DNA from: a bacterium
GTDB lineage: Bacteria > Krumholzibacteriota > Krumholzibacteriia > LZORAL124-64-63
Direction: 5' to 3'
Assembly: GCA_018814885.1 (NCBI GenBank)
Contig: JAHIYU010000113.1
Location: 1 to 46,116, forward strand
Length of the DNA stretch: 46,116 nucleotides
The notes below the pieces were generated by a model. That model saw only the letters and a program-made list of their open reading frames with translations, made no database searches and was not told where the DNA came from. Below, piece by piece: positions 8,556 through 16,358 of this stretch (position 1 is the first letter of the stretch; each line of letters begins with the position of its first letter). The translations under genes were made by a program, and so were the position numbers.

Positions 8556-9853
8556 TCGAACACGTCGCCAAGCTGTTCATGCGCGGCGTCGACCACCACC
8601 TGGCGCCGACCGAGGTGCGCGAGACGGCCCACCTGGACAACGCCGCGGCCGGCGCGTTCATGGACGCTCTCGCGGCCGAGCCGGGCTTCGTCTCCGCCGT
8701 GCCGGTCAGCACCTGCAACCGGACCGAACTGTATCTCGAGGTCGGCGCGTCCTTCCGCGCCGACGAGTCCCTGTCGCGCGCCCTGGCGACGGCCGGCCTC
8801 GACCCCGCCGTGTTCTTCGGCCCCCACGCGCGCAGCCTCGAGGGCCGCGACGCGGTGGAGCACCTCTACCGCCTGTCGTCGGGCCTGGAGAGCATGATGA
8901 TCGGCGAGCCCCAGATCACCGGCCAGCTCAAGGACGCCTACCGTTTCGCCCGCGAGCGCCACGAACTGGGACCTGTCGTCATGCGCGCCTTCCAGGGCGC
9001 CTTCCGGGCGGGCAAGCGCGTGCGCACCGAGACCAAGATCGGGACCGGCGCGGTGAGCGTGGCCTTCGCCGCCGTGGAGCTGGCGCGCAAGTTCTTCGCC
9101 GACCTCTCGCGCCACCGCGCCCTGCTGGTCGGCGCCGGCGAGACCGGCGCCCTGGCGTCGCGCCACTTCCTGCAGGCCGGCATCGGCGGCCTGACGGTGA
9201 TCAACCGCAGTCCCGGGCGGTCCCGCAGCCTGGCCGACGACCTGAACCAGGGCAAGGGGGAGCTGGTGCGCGCGAGCCCCTGGGAGGAGCTGGGCGAGGC
9301 GCTGGCCGCCGCCGACGTGGTGCTCGCGACGACCGGCAGCACCGAACCGGTCATCGACGCGGCCATGGTCCGCGCAGCGGCGCGCGCCCGTCGCGGCAAG
9401 CCGCTGTTCCTGCTGGACATCGCCGTGCCCCGCGACATCCATCCCGACGCCGCCGGCGTCGACGGCGCGTTCCTGTTCGGCCTGGACGACCTCGATCAGA
9501 TCGTGCGCGCCAACCTGACCGCGCGGCGCAAGCACGTGCCCGCCGCCGAGGCCATCATCGAGCGCGAGCTGGACGAGTTCCACGGCTGGCTCGCGGACGT
9601 GGACCTGCGCCCCACCGTCGCCGAGTTCCGCGCGTATCTCGAGCAGCTCAAGGAGAAGCAGGTGGGTTACGTCCGCAAGCAGGAGTCCGCCGCCGTGGCC
9701 GCGGCCGTGGAGCGGAGCCTGCAGCAGTTCATCAAGAAGGTGCTGGGGCGGTCCGTGTCGACCATCAGGAACTCCGAGAACGAGGAGGAGCGGCTGCGGC
9801 ACCTGGCGACGCTGCGGGAGATCTTCTCGCCGGGGGAGCAGGATCGGCCGTGA
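8552..9853 (+). CDS. hemA: Glutamyl-tRNA reductase
   Basis: First committed step of the C5 pathway: NADPH-dependent reduction of glutamyl-tRNA to glutamate-1-semialdehyde. 433 residues. The catalytic cysteine is C55 in VSTCNRTELYL. The GLESMMIGEPQITGQLKDAY block and the Rossmann motif LLVGAGETGALASRHF follow, then a helical dimerisation tail. GGAGG precedes the ATG at 8552. Placing the first pathway enzyme last in the operon reverses the usual hemA-first order. No clear rho-independent terminator is visible in the 280 bases after the stop. Confidence 0.96.
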   Translation: MIEHVAKLFMRGVDHHLAPTEVRETAHLDNAAAGAFMDALAAEPGFVSAVPVSTCNRTELYLEVGASFRADESLSRALATAGLDPAVFFGPHARSLEGRDAVEHLYRLSSGLESMMIGEPQITGQLKDAYRFARERHELGPVVMRAFQGAFRAGKRVRTETKIGTGAVSVAFAAVELARKFFADLSRHRALLVGAGETGALASRHFLQAGIGGLTVINRSPGRSRSLADDLNQGKGELVRASPWEELGEALAAADVVLATTGSTEPVIDAAMVRAAARARRGKPLFLLDIAVPRDIHPDAAGVDGAFLFGLDDLDQIVRANLTARRKHVPAAEAIIERELDEFHGWLADVDLRPTVAEFRAYLEQLKEKQVGYVRKQESAAVAAAVERSLQQFIKKVLGRSVSTIRNSENEEERLRHLATLREIFSPGEQDRP

Positions 9854-10031
9854 ACCGGCGCCACTCACTCCATTTCAATCCGGATTACAAAGTACAGAGT
9901 TGATTCCCCGAGCCTCGACAGTCTGCGACCATGATCCGCCTTCAGCAAACAATAACGGGTGGACTGGCCTACCGTATCATGGATGCCAATCCCCCGGGTC
10001 CACCTGTGTATTTCCGTGCATGTCTTGATCC

Positions 10032-10060
10032 TTGTTGGCCCATCCGGCGCAGGGTAGAAT
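10032..10060 (+). promoter_or_regulatory. Candidate sigma-70-type promoter before the RyR-channel gene
   Basis: TTGTTG (10032-10037) and TAGAAT (10055-10060) are separated by 17 bases in a locally AT-richer stretch. They sit about 75 bases before the ATG at 10134, within the 280-base gap after hemA. This would let the downstream gene be transcribed independently of the heme operon. Pattern match only. Confidence 0.4.
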
Positions 10061-10133
10061 GGCAAGGTCGAGGAAGCCATCGACCGGCGCGTGTTATGCC
10101 CCTACGGAATCCCCACGACGTGACGAGGCTCAG

Positions 10134-11894
10134 ATGACACATGCAGACGGCAGGAAACACCGCTTGCGCTGGCTGCCTCCGGCAGTCATGGCGGTCGCGG
10201 CCCTGGTCATCGGCTACTGCGGGTTCCGGATCCAGAGCCATGCGCTGGGATCACCGATGTCGTGGCGGGACATCATATACCGCGTAGTGCAACTATTCTT
10301 TCTGAACGCGGGCGACTTGAGGCCACCGCTGCCCTGGCAGCTCGACCTGGCCCGCTTCCTCGCGCCCGCCGTGTCGGCATACGCCGCCTTCCTGGCGGTG
10401 TTGATGGTGTTCCGGGACCGGCTGCTGCAGACTCGGCTGGTCCGGTACCGCGACCACGTGGTTGTCTGCGGATTGGGCGCGAAGGGCCTGCACCTGGCCG
10501 AACGGATCCAAGCCTCGGGCCGCAAGGTGGTGGTCATCGAGAGCGACCCCGATAACGGGAACCTGTCGGTCTGCCGCAGCCGGGGCATGGTCGTGCTGCT
10601 GGGCAACGCCGCCGACGCAGGCCTGCTTCACCGGGCGAGGGTCGAGCGAGCCTCCCACCTCTTCGCCTTCTGCGGGGAGGACGAGCGGAACGCCGACATC
10701 GCCGTCATCGCCGAACGCGTCGCGGAGGGCCGGAAGAAGAGTGCTTTGACCTGTGTCGTGCACATCCGGGATATCCGGCTCTGCAGGCACCTGCGCGAGA
10801 AGGAACTGATCGCCCGTCTGTCGAGCCGCTTCAAGATCGAGTACATCAACGTCTACGAGACCGGCGCCCGCATCGTGCTGGAAGCCCATCCGGCCTTCGA
10901 CAAGGACGAATCACGGACAGACAGCCCCCCGCACGTCCTGATCGCGGGTCTGGGTCTTTTGGGCGAGAATCTCGTGATGCGCATCATCGGAGACTGGCGA
11001 CACTCGCGACGCGACGGCAGGATCAGGATCACCGTCGTGGACGGCAGGGCTACGGCGTGGCGGTTGTCCCTCCTGAAGCGCTATCCGCAGCTCGGACGTT
11101 ATTGCCGCATCGAGACCGTGCCGGCCGCAGGCGGCGGGGCGGGATTCGGCATCGACTTCGGGATCATGGATGCGGATCTGTCGGACGTGAGCGCGGCCTA
11201 CGTCTGCCAGGACGACTCGTCGGACGGCGTCTCGACAGCCATCGCTCTGCACCGACACCTGCGCGAACGGGGTCGCCGCGTTCCCATCATCGTGCCCATG
11301 CGCGAGGACGGCGGGCTCACCCGTCTGCTGCCCGGCCCCGGCGACGACGAAGGTTCGTTCGGCAACATCACGGCCTTCGGTCTCTTCGCCCGGTGCCTCA
11401 CCGCCGATCTGCTCGACAACGACATGTTCGTGGTGATCGCGCGGGCCATCCACGAGGAATACAGGGGCCACCGGGCCATGACGGGCAACGTGGACCTGAC
11501 CGACCCCTCCATGAAGCCGTGGTCGGCTCTGAACGCGAAGCTGCGCAAGTCAAACATCGACCAGACCGTACACATCTCCGAGCGGCTGCGGACCTTCGGC
11601 TACGACATCGTGCCCCTGTCCGACTGGGAAGCGGAGTACCGCACGTTCCCCGGCGACGACGTCGAGGGCATGGCCGAGATGGAGCACGAGCGCTGGGTAC
11701 GGGACAAGACCGCGGACGGATTCACCTACGCGCCGGGTCTCAAGACCGACAAGACCAACCCCTGCCTCGTGCCGTGGGCCGACTTGCCGGAAGAGGAACG
11801 GGACAAGGACCGGCAAGCCGTGTGCGCCGCGCCGCGGGTGCTGGCCAGGGCTGGATTTCAGGTGGTGCGGATCGGGGAAGGCGCCGGACGATGA
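10134..11894 (+). CDS. Membrane protein with two TrkA-N-like Rossmann domains and a C-terminal RyR domain
   Basis: 586 residues. Two hydrophobic segments (about 15-33 and 73-93) flank a pore-loop-like stretch VVQLFFLNAGD that lacks a TVGYGD-type potassium filter. Next come two Rossmann domains: VVVCGLGAKGLHLAERI (~109-125), with VVVIESDPDN at the second strand, and VLIAGLGLLGENL (~268-280). The end (~513-580) is a RyR repeat, recognised by MEHERWVRDKTADGF, then NPCLVPWADLPEEERDKD and PRVLARAGF. RyR domains in bacteria are thought to bind nucleotide-type ligands and are reported from conflict-system contexts. Inference: a ligand-gated membrane channel or effector. A TIR gene started 16 bases downstream but is truncated. 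The ATG at 10134 was chosen because the hydrophobic segment follows at the usual distance; the ribosome site is weak. Confidence 0.8.
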   Translation: MTHADGRKHRLRWLPPAVMAVAALVIGYCGFRIQSHALGSPMSWRDIIYRVVQLFFLNAGDLRPPLPWQLDLARFLAPAVSAYAAFLAVLMVFRDRLLQTRLVRYRDHVVVCGLGAKGLHLAERIQASGRKVVVIESDPDNGNLSVCRSRGMVVLLGNAADAGLLHRARVERASHLFAFCGEDERNADIAVIAERVAEGRKKSALTCVVHIRDIRLCRHLREKELIARLSSRFKIEYINVYETGARIVLEAHPAFDKDESRTDSPPHVLIAGLGLLGENLVMRIIGDWRHSRRDGRIRITVVDGRATAWRLSLLKRYPQLGRYCRIETVPAAGGGAGFGIDFGIMDADLSDVSAAYVCQDDSSDGVSTAIALHRHLRERGRRVPIIVPMREDGGLTRLLPGPGDDEGSFGNITAFGLFARCLTADLLDNDMFVVIARAIHEEYRGHRAMTGNVDLTDPSMKPWSALNAKLRKSNIDQTVHISERLRTFGYDIVPLSDWEAEYRTFPGDDVEGMAEMEHERWVRDKTADGFTYAPGLKTDKTNPCLVPWADLPEEERDKDRQAVCAAPRVLARAGFQVVRIGEGAGR

Positions 11895-11910
11895 CGACAG
11901 GAGTGGCCGA

Positions 11911-11985
11911 GTGACCGAGGAGACGGCTTACCGCTACCGGGCCTTCATCAGCTACAGCGGCAAGGTCGAGGCCCCGCTGGCTGCA
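11911..11985 (+). pseudogene. 5' remnant of a TIR-domain gene
   Basis: A GTG at 11911, preceded by an AGGAG about 8 bases upstream, opens a frame reading YRYRAFISYSGKVEAPLAA. YRAFISYS is the first strand of a TIR domain. TIR resemblance ends after about 25 codons. The frame then runs on to 12135 through sequence antisense to the neighbouring metalloprotease gene and carries no TIR helices or catalytic Glu. The break coincides with the 3' end of that opposite-strand gene (stop at 11986-11988). The simplest reading is a formerly complete RyR-channel/TIR pair cut by arrival of, or a deletion next to, the 11986-14305 locus. Confidence 0.7.
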
Positions 11986-12984
11986 TCACTGTACCCGACC
12001 ACGAGCATCACGCCACACACCTCGACCCAGCAATACGCCTCTTCGCACCATGTGAATACTCACCACCACCCCAATGAACGCCACGACAAGGATGATGCAA
12101 ACTCGCTCAACCGATCGCCAGGTAGCCGAAAGTGAAACCAGCCACTTAAGCCGACCGATCAGCACCGACGTCATAAATCCAAGAAACAGCAGATACCCCA
12201 CACGCCAAGCGATCAGGATGGCCCGCAGTCGCCACGTCGCCCCCACCGGGGCCAACTCTTCCAGAACACGTGCCCCCAGCAGATCGCACAGCAGCCAATA
12301 CCCGTCCGTACGCAAGAACGGCAACAGGCTCCAGACAACCGCGGCAAGTACGCCCCACGACGCCACCGACAGCGTCGGCACGCCCAGGACGACCCCGCCA
12401 AGAGCCAACCCCCCGCCCGCTGCCAGGTGCCAGGCGACGCCGGCCGCGTCCACCCGCACGCGCTCCCGGCGCGGCAGCAGGGCGACAGCGGTCACGTCGC
12501 AGTACAGGGCGGGAAAGACGAACAGCATGCCGATGCCGACGCCCCCCGGCCGGCCGCCGCCCCGCACGAGGGCCGCGGCATGGCCCAGTTCGTGGACGAG
12601 GCCCGCCGAGACCAGGCACAGGACCAGCCCGGGCCAGTCGAAGTCTCTGCCGGGCGGCATGCCCGTCAACGCCGCTGCCAGATAGCCGACACCGCCGATC
12701 GACGCCGACAGGGCCAAGCCGCGCCAGGACACAAGCGCCGTGAGCGCCCGGGCCGCCCGCTCCACCAGCCGGGTCGGCACCAGGGGCAGCTTGAGCCAGA
12801 GCGTGCGACCGCCGGCGGGACCCGGGCGCCCCTGGTCGGCCGCCAGCGCCTCCTCCAGGCCGGGAGCGTCCTCGCCTTCGCGCAGCCGCCGTCCCAGCGC
12901 AGCCGGAATCGCATAGCAGCGTCCATCATGCCGCAACAACCACCGCTCGCCAGGCTGTGGAATCACCTCCCGCGACGATATCAC
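11986..12984 (-). CDS. M50-type membrane zinc metalloprotease homologue with PqqD/YydH-like N terminus
   Basis: 332 residues, starting at a GTG that overlaps the upstream gene's stop as GTGA. Residues 1-60 (REVIPQPGERWLLRHDGRCY and on) look like the small PqqD-like head found on putative peptide zinc metalloproteases. Hydrophobic segments then surround HELGH (131-135), the zinc motif of site-2-type proteases. LPFLRTDGYWLLCDLLG (~221-237) supplies the third-ligand region (D227), matching the NPLLRFDGYY pattern of the YydH-like family. Family members act on peptides in natural-product or maturation loci. It is last of three coupled genes after a Cys-rich small peptide, which suggests leader cleavage or export of that peptide. 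The C terminus ends exactly at the TIR breakpoint and could itself be altered. Confidence 0.8.
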   Translation of the reverse strand: MISSREVIPQPGERWLLRHDGRCYAIPAALGRRLREGEDAPGLEEALAADQGRPGPAGGRTLWLKLPLVPTRLVERAARALTALVSWRGLALSASIGGVGYLAAALTGMPPGRDFDWPGLVLCLVSAGLVHELGHAAALVRGGGRPGGVGIGMLFVFPALYCDVTAVALLPRRERVRVDAAGVAWHLAAGGGLALGGVVLGVPTLSVASWGVLAAVVWSLLPFLRTDGYWLLCDLLGARVLEELAPVGATWRLRAILIAWRVGYLLFLGFMTSVLIGRLKWLVSLSATWRSVERVCIILVVAFIGVVVSIHMVRRGVLLGRGVWRDARGRVQ

Positions 12985-14117
12985 ACCGTCACCTTCAACT
13001 CCGCCAATCCCAGCAGATACAACCGCCGCCCGTGAAACCCCACCCACTTGCGCCCGCAGGCGTCGCACAGATCGGCCAGTGTCGGCTCCAGCCCGCGCAG
13101 GAGGTCCAGGGCCACCTCGGTGAGGCCCTCGGCGCCGTAGAAGGCGTCGTGGTCGAGATCGACCAGGATGTCCGGGTCCCAGACCTCCACGCGAGCCGAG
13201 AGCGACAGACGGGATTGTTGCGGCCTGCGCACCAGGCAGTCGAGGAATTCCGCGTTGCGCCGTGCGTGCTCGCGGGGATCGCTGACCGCCAGGTTCTCGG
13301 TGGCGAAGCAGTCGCTGGACGCGGCGAGCATGCCCCAGTAGGACCATTGCTCGGGCGTGCGGATGACCTGCGCGAAGAGCCAGTCGTACAGGTCGCGGGT
13401 CACCTCGCCCGCAATGGCGGGGTCCGGCCAGGGACCCAGCCGCGACACGTGCCAGTCGATGGTGCCGTCGTCCTGCCAGCGCGCGGCGACGGCGTGCACG
13501 GAACAGCCGGTGCGGGCGATCAGGCGGCCCAGTCCGGTGCGCAGGCGAATCGTCCGGCCGGGCAACCGGTACGGCATGCCCTTGTCGCGCGTGGCCTCCG
13601 TGCCCCCCGCGCCCCGGTTCCCGTCCAGGTACGCCACGACCGGACGACCCTCCCGCAACGCCTTCAGCACTTTTTTGACGAACAGCGGCTTGTCCACCAC
13701 GATCCAGTCGATCTCGCCGGGCAGGTCCAGCATCCGGCGCTGCTGCTCGGCCCGGGGCCGGATCGCCGCGTGGGCTTCGGCGTCGAGCAGGACCGCCGGA
13801 CGCTCGCCCGCCATCACCAGCAGGGCCGGCGTCAGTGTGTAGGGCCCCATGTGCAGGGTGACCACCAGGCCGCCGCGCAGTCCGGGATGGGCTGCCAGCA
13901 CCGCCTCCGCGTCGCCGAGCAGGTGCGGCACGTCGCCCTCTCCCCCCGCGAGCACGCGATGCTGGAGCTCCGCGATCTCGCGGCGGCGTGCCCGCAGCGA
14001 TGCGAGCGTCGTGGCGGTTGCGCCGGGCGCCAGGGCGCGCAGATTCCACAGGGCCCAGCTCTCCCGCCCGGCGGGCGCGGGCGCGGACGCCCGTCGCCCG
14101 CGCCCCCACCGCTTCAT
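12981..14117 (-). CDS. LpxL/HtrB-like acyltransferase homologue in the peptide locus
   Basis: 378 residues, coupled by TGATG to the small precursor gene and by GTGA to the M50 gene. The middle resembles the lysophospholipid/lipid A acyltransferase fold: LVVTLHMGPYTLTPALLVMAG (first part ~84-103) holds the candidate catalytic His89, and VVAYLDGNRGAGG (~160-172) resembles the glycine-rich substrate loop. The classical HX4D/E is not clean: the residue five after His89 is Thr94. The C-terminal ~100 residues (WDPDILVDLDHDAFYG, then LADLCDACGRKWVGF) are not family-typical and may be a peptide-recognition part. Normal LpxL enzymes acylate lipid A at the inner membrane; no strong N-terminal membrane anchor is seen here. 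Inference: acylation of the Cys-rich peptide. A degenerate acyltransferase with another role is also possible. Confidence 0.6.
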   Translation of the reverse strand: MKRWGRGRRASAPAPAGRESWALWNLRALAPGATATTLASLRARRREIAELQHRVLAGGEGDVPHLLGDAEAVLAAHPGLRGGLVVTLHMGPYTLTPALLVMAGERPAVLLDAEAHAAIRPRAEQQRRMLDLPGEIDWIVVDKPLFVKKVLKALREGRPVVAYLDGNRGAGGTEATRDKGMPYRLPGRTIRLRTGLGRLIARTGCSVHAVAARWQDDGTIDWHVSRLGPWPDPAIAGEVTRDLYDWLFAQVIRTPEQWSYWGMLAASSDCFATENLAVSDPREHARRNAEFLDCLVRRPQQSRLSLSARVEVWDPDILVDLDHDAFYGAEGLTEVALDLLRGLEPTLADLCDACGRKWVGFHGRRLYLLGLAELKVTV

Positions 14118-14305
14118 CAGGACGATCCCGGCAGATCGATCGGCACCAACTTGCAGACGCATCTGCAGCAGCAGCCGTCGTCGGGATCCTCCGGCGCCGG
14201 CTCGTCCCCCGCCAGCAGGGGACTGATCTCCAGGCGCTCGGTCACTTCCTCGATGCCGAGCCTCGCCAGGGTCCGCGACACGTTCACGTCGCTCCGGTTT
14301 CTCAT
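14117..14305 (-). CDS. Small Cys-rich peptide, candidate RiPP precursor
   Basis: 62 residues. The ATG at 14305 is fixed by a strong GGGAGGT five bases upstream. The N-terminal ~36 residues are polar and leader-like, with TERLEISPLLAGDE at 22-35. An acidic PEDPDDG spacer leads to a CCCRCVCK core (cysteines 45, 46, 47, 49, 51) and a short LVPIDLPGSS tail. There is no signal peptide or membrane segment. Leader, acidic spacer and short Cys-dense core, followed by an overlapping putative modifying enzyme and an M50 protease, is the layout of ribosomally made, modified peptides. I do not recognise a named precursor family. An alternative is a small metal-binding protein. Confidence 0.65.
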   Translation of the reverse strand: MRNRSDVNVSRTLARLGIEEVTERLEISPLLAGDEPAPEDPDDGCCCRCVCKLVPIDLPGSS

Positions 14306-14565
14306 GCGCACCTCCCTTGTGCTTTGCCAACCGTGCCGTCCATCGGCGCTGTGGGACAGCAACTCGCGGACCCCGCGGGCGCGCAGCACGGGAACCCGAT
14401 CCTCGGGCGCTCATGCGGCGGAATGTCCGCGAGCGCCGTGCGGCGCGGTCGACCACGGCCAGCGGCATCACCGCGGGCGCCGTCAACCCTGGATGACGTA
14501 AGAGCGGCGGGTTGCTATATTCACGCCGTGCGCGGCGGCGAATCGAACCCTGGATCGGACCGACC

Positions 14566-15666
14566 ATGAAGTGGCATCACCGGCTGGGACTTCTCTACGG
14601 CATCCTCGTGACGCTGATCCTGGCGATGGGCGCCTGGTGGATGTACTACATCAACCGCGAGGGGCAGAACTTCGAGCGCTACCAGATGCAGCGCTACGCC
14701 AACGACCGCCTGCACGCCGCCTTCCTGCTGCGTCTCGATCCCGAGGCGGCGCACGATCCAGCGGCCGTCCTGGGTCCCGACTACCCCCACCTGCACTTCC
14801 AGCGGACCGCCTCTGGCTGGGACGTGCACGTGGACGCCGCCGCGCTCGACGCCGTGCGCGACGAGGCGCGACGCCGCAAGCGCATGTTCCTGACCGAGGG
14901 GGTGTTTTTCCTGGCGCTGCTGATCGCCGGCAACACGATCCTCTCGCTGGCCTTCCGGCGCGAGCGCGAGTTCAAGCGGGCGCGGGAGCTGTTCCTGGCG
15001 GGCGCCACCCACGAACTCAAGACGCCCCTGTCCTGCATCCGTCTCTTCACCGAAACGCTGGAGAGACCCGACCTGGACGACGAGGCGCGCCGGCGGATCC
15101 ACGCCTCCCTGCTGCAGGACATCGAGCGTCTCGAGGACATGATGGAGCAGGTGCTGTCGGTCAGCCGCGACGAGCACGGCCGGCGCCGGAGCCCCGAACC
15201 GCTCGACCTGGCCGACGAGACGCGCGACCTGCTCGCCGCGATGCAGGCCTTCCTGGACGGCAACGGCGCCGTCGTCGCGACCGAACTGCCGGCGGGGCGC
15301 CTGATCCTCGGTGACCGCCAGGCGTTGCGCGTGGCGCTGCGCAATCTCGTGCAGAACGCGGTCCACCATTGCCGCCCCCCGGCCGAGATCACGGTCGCGC
15401 TCGCGCGGCGGGAGGGGGCGCACCTGCTGTCGGTGAGCGACCGCGGCCCCGGCATCCCCCGGCGCGACCACCGGAAGATCTTCGACAGCTTCTACCGTTC
15501 GCGCACCGACGACGACGGCGAGCGGGTGCGCGGTTCCGGACTGGGTCTCTACCTGGCCAGGCGCAACGCGGAGGCCCTCGGCGGCGAGGTGGAGCTGCGG
15601 AGCGAGGAGGGACGCGGCGCGACCTTCACCCTGGTCCTGCCCGCACACGCCGAGGAGCAGGCATGA
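14566..15666 (+). CDS. Two-component sensor histidine kinase
   Basis: 366 residues. Transmembrane segments lie near 7-27 and 109-129, enclosing a ~80-residue periplasmic sensor region that is not a recognised domain. HisKA follows with the phosphoacceptor H149 in ATHELKTPLSCIRLF, then the ATPase domain with the N box LRNLVQNAVHH, DRGPGIP and GSGLGLYLAR. The ATG at 14566 was preferred to a longer in-frame start at 14512 because it gives a normal membrane-segment position. It is coupled to the response regulator by ATGA. The gene starts divergently, 260 bases from the Cys-rich peptide gene, so control of that locus is possible but unproven. Confidence 0.92.
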   Translation: MKWHHRLGLLYGILVTLILAMGAWWMYYINREGQNFERYQMQRYANDRLHAAFLLRLDPEAAHDPAAVLGPDYPHLHFQRTASGWDVHVDAAALDAVRDEARRRKRMFLTEGVFFLALLIAGNTILSLAFRREREFKRARELFLAGATHELKTPLSCIRLFTETLERPDLDDEARRRIHASLLQDIERLEDMMEQVLSVSRDEHGRRRSPEPLDLADETRDLLAAMQAFLDGNGAVVATELPAGRLILGDRQALRVALRNLVQNAVHHCRPPAEITVALARREGAHLLSVSDRGPGIPRRDHRKIFDSFYRSRTDDDGERVRGSGLGLYLARRNAEALGGEVELRSEEGRGATFTLVLPAHAEEQA

Positions 15667-16352
15667 AGAAACGGATCCTGGTCGTCGAGGACGACGCCCA
15701 TCTCGCGGACGGTCTGCGGATCAACCTCGAGCTGGAGGGCTACGAACCGGTGCTGGCCAACTCCGCCGAGGAGGGCCTCGGCTACTGGCGGCGCGGCGGC
15801 ATCGACCTGATCCTGCTGGACGTGATGCTGCCCGGCATGGACGGCTTCGCGTTCTGCCGCCGCATCCGCGAGGCGGGCGACCGCGTGCCGGTGCTGTTTT
15901 TGACCGCGCGCGGGCGCGACGACGACCGCATCCAGGGACTCGAGACCGGCGGCGACGACTACATCAGCAAGCCCTTCAACCTGCGCGAGCTGCTGGCGCG
16001 CATCAAGGGCATCTTCCGGCGCGAGGAATGGCGCAGCGAGACGCCGGCGCCGCGCTCGCTGGCGATCGGCGACAGCATCGTGGATCTGGCCGGCCTGACG
16101 GTGGAGAATCCCCGCGGTTCGTTCACGCTGAAGGAGAAGGAGGCGATGATCCTGCGCGTGCTCTTCGAGAAGGCCGGCGAGGCGGTGCCGCGGCGCACCA
16201 TCCTCGACCGGGTCTGGGGCTACGACGCCTATCCCACCACCCGGACGGTGGACAACTTCATCCTGAACCTGCGCAAGATCGTCGAAAAGGATCCCGCCAG
16301 GCCACGGCACATCAAGACGGTGCACGGAGTGGGATACCGTCTGTTGACCTGA
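15663..16352 (+). CDS. OmpR/PhoB-family response regulator
   Basis: 229 residues. The receiver domain has acidic ED at 9-10, the phosphoacceptor D53 (LILLDVMLPGMDG), and the Lys in DDYISKPFNLREL. A C-terminal winged helix follows (residues ~130-229), with FTLKEKEAMILRVL and the recognition and wing region TVDNFILNLRKIV, then HIKTVHGVGYRL. It binds DNA as a phosphorylation-dependent dimer. The gene overlaps the kinase stop and converges on the C10 protease gene with only six bases between stops. Confidence 0.95.
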   Translation: MKKRILVVEDDAHLADGLRINLELEGYEPVLANSAEEGLGYWRRGGIDLILLDVMLPGMDGFAFCRRIREAGDRVPVLFLTARGRDDDRIQGLETGGDDYISKPFNLRELLARIKGIFRREEWRSETPAPRSLAIGDSIVDLAGLTVENPRGSFTLKEKEAMILRVLFEKAGEAVPRRTILDRVWGYDAYPTTRTVDNFILNLRKIVEKDPARPRHIKTVHGVGYRLLT

Positions 16353-16358
16353 GCCGGA

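Noticed and set aside
9931..10137. Small open frame in the gap before the RyR-channel gene
   Set aside because: No ribosome site, no motif, and it overlaps the better supported start at 10134 and the promoter candidate.
12957..14501. Plus-strand open frame across the acyltransferase and peptide genes
   Set aside because: Antisense to three coupled minus-strand genes with good motifs; composition is shadow-like.
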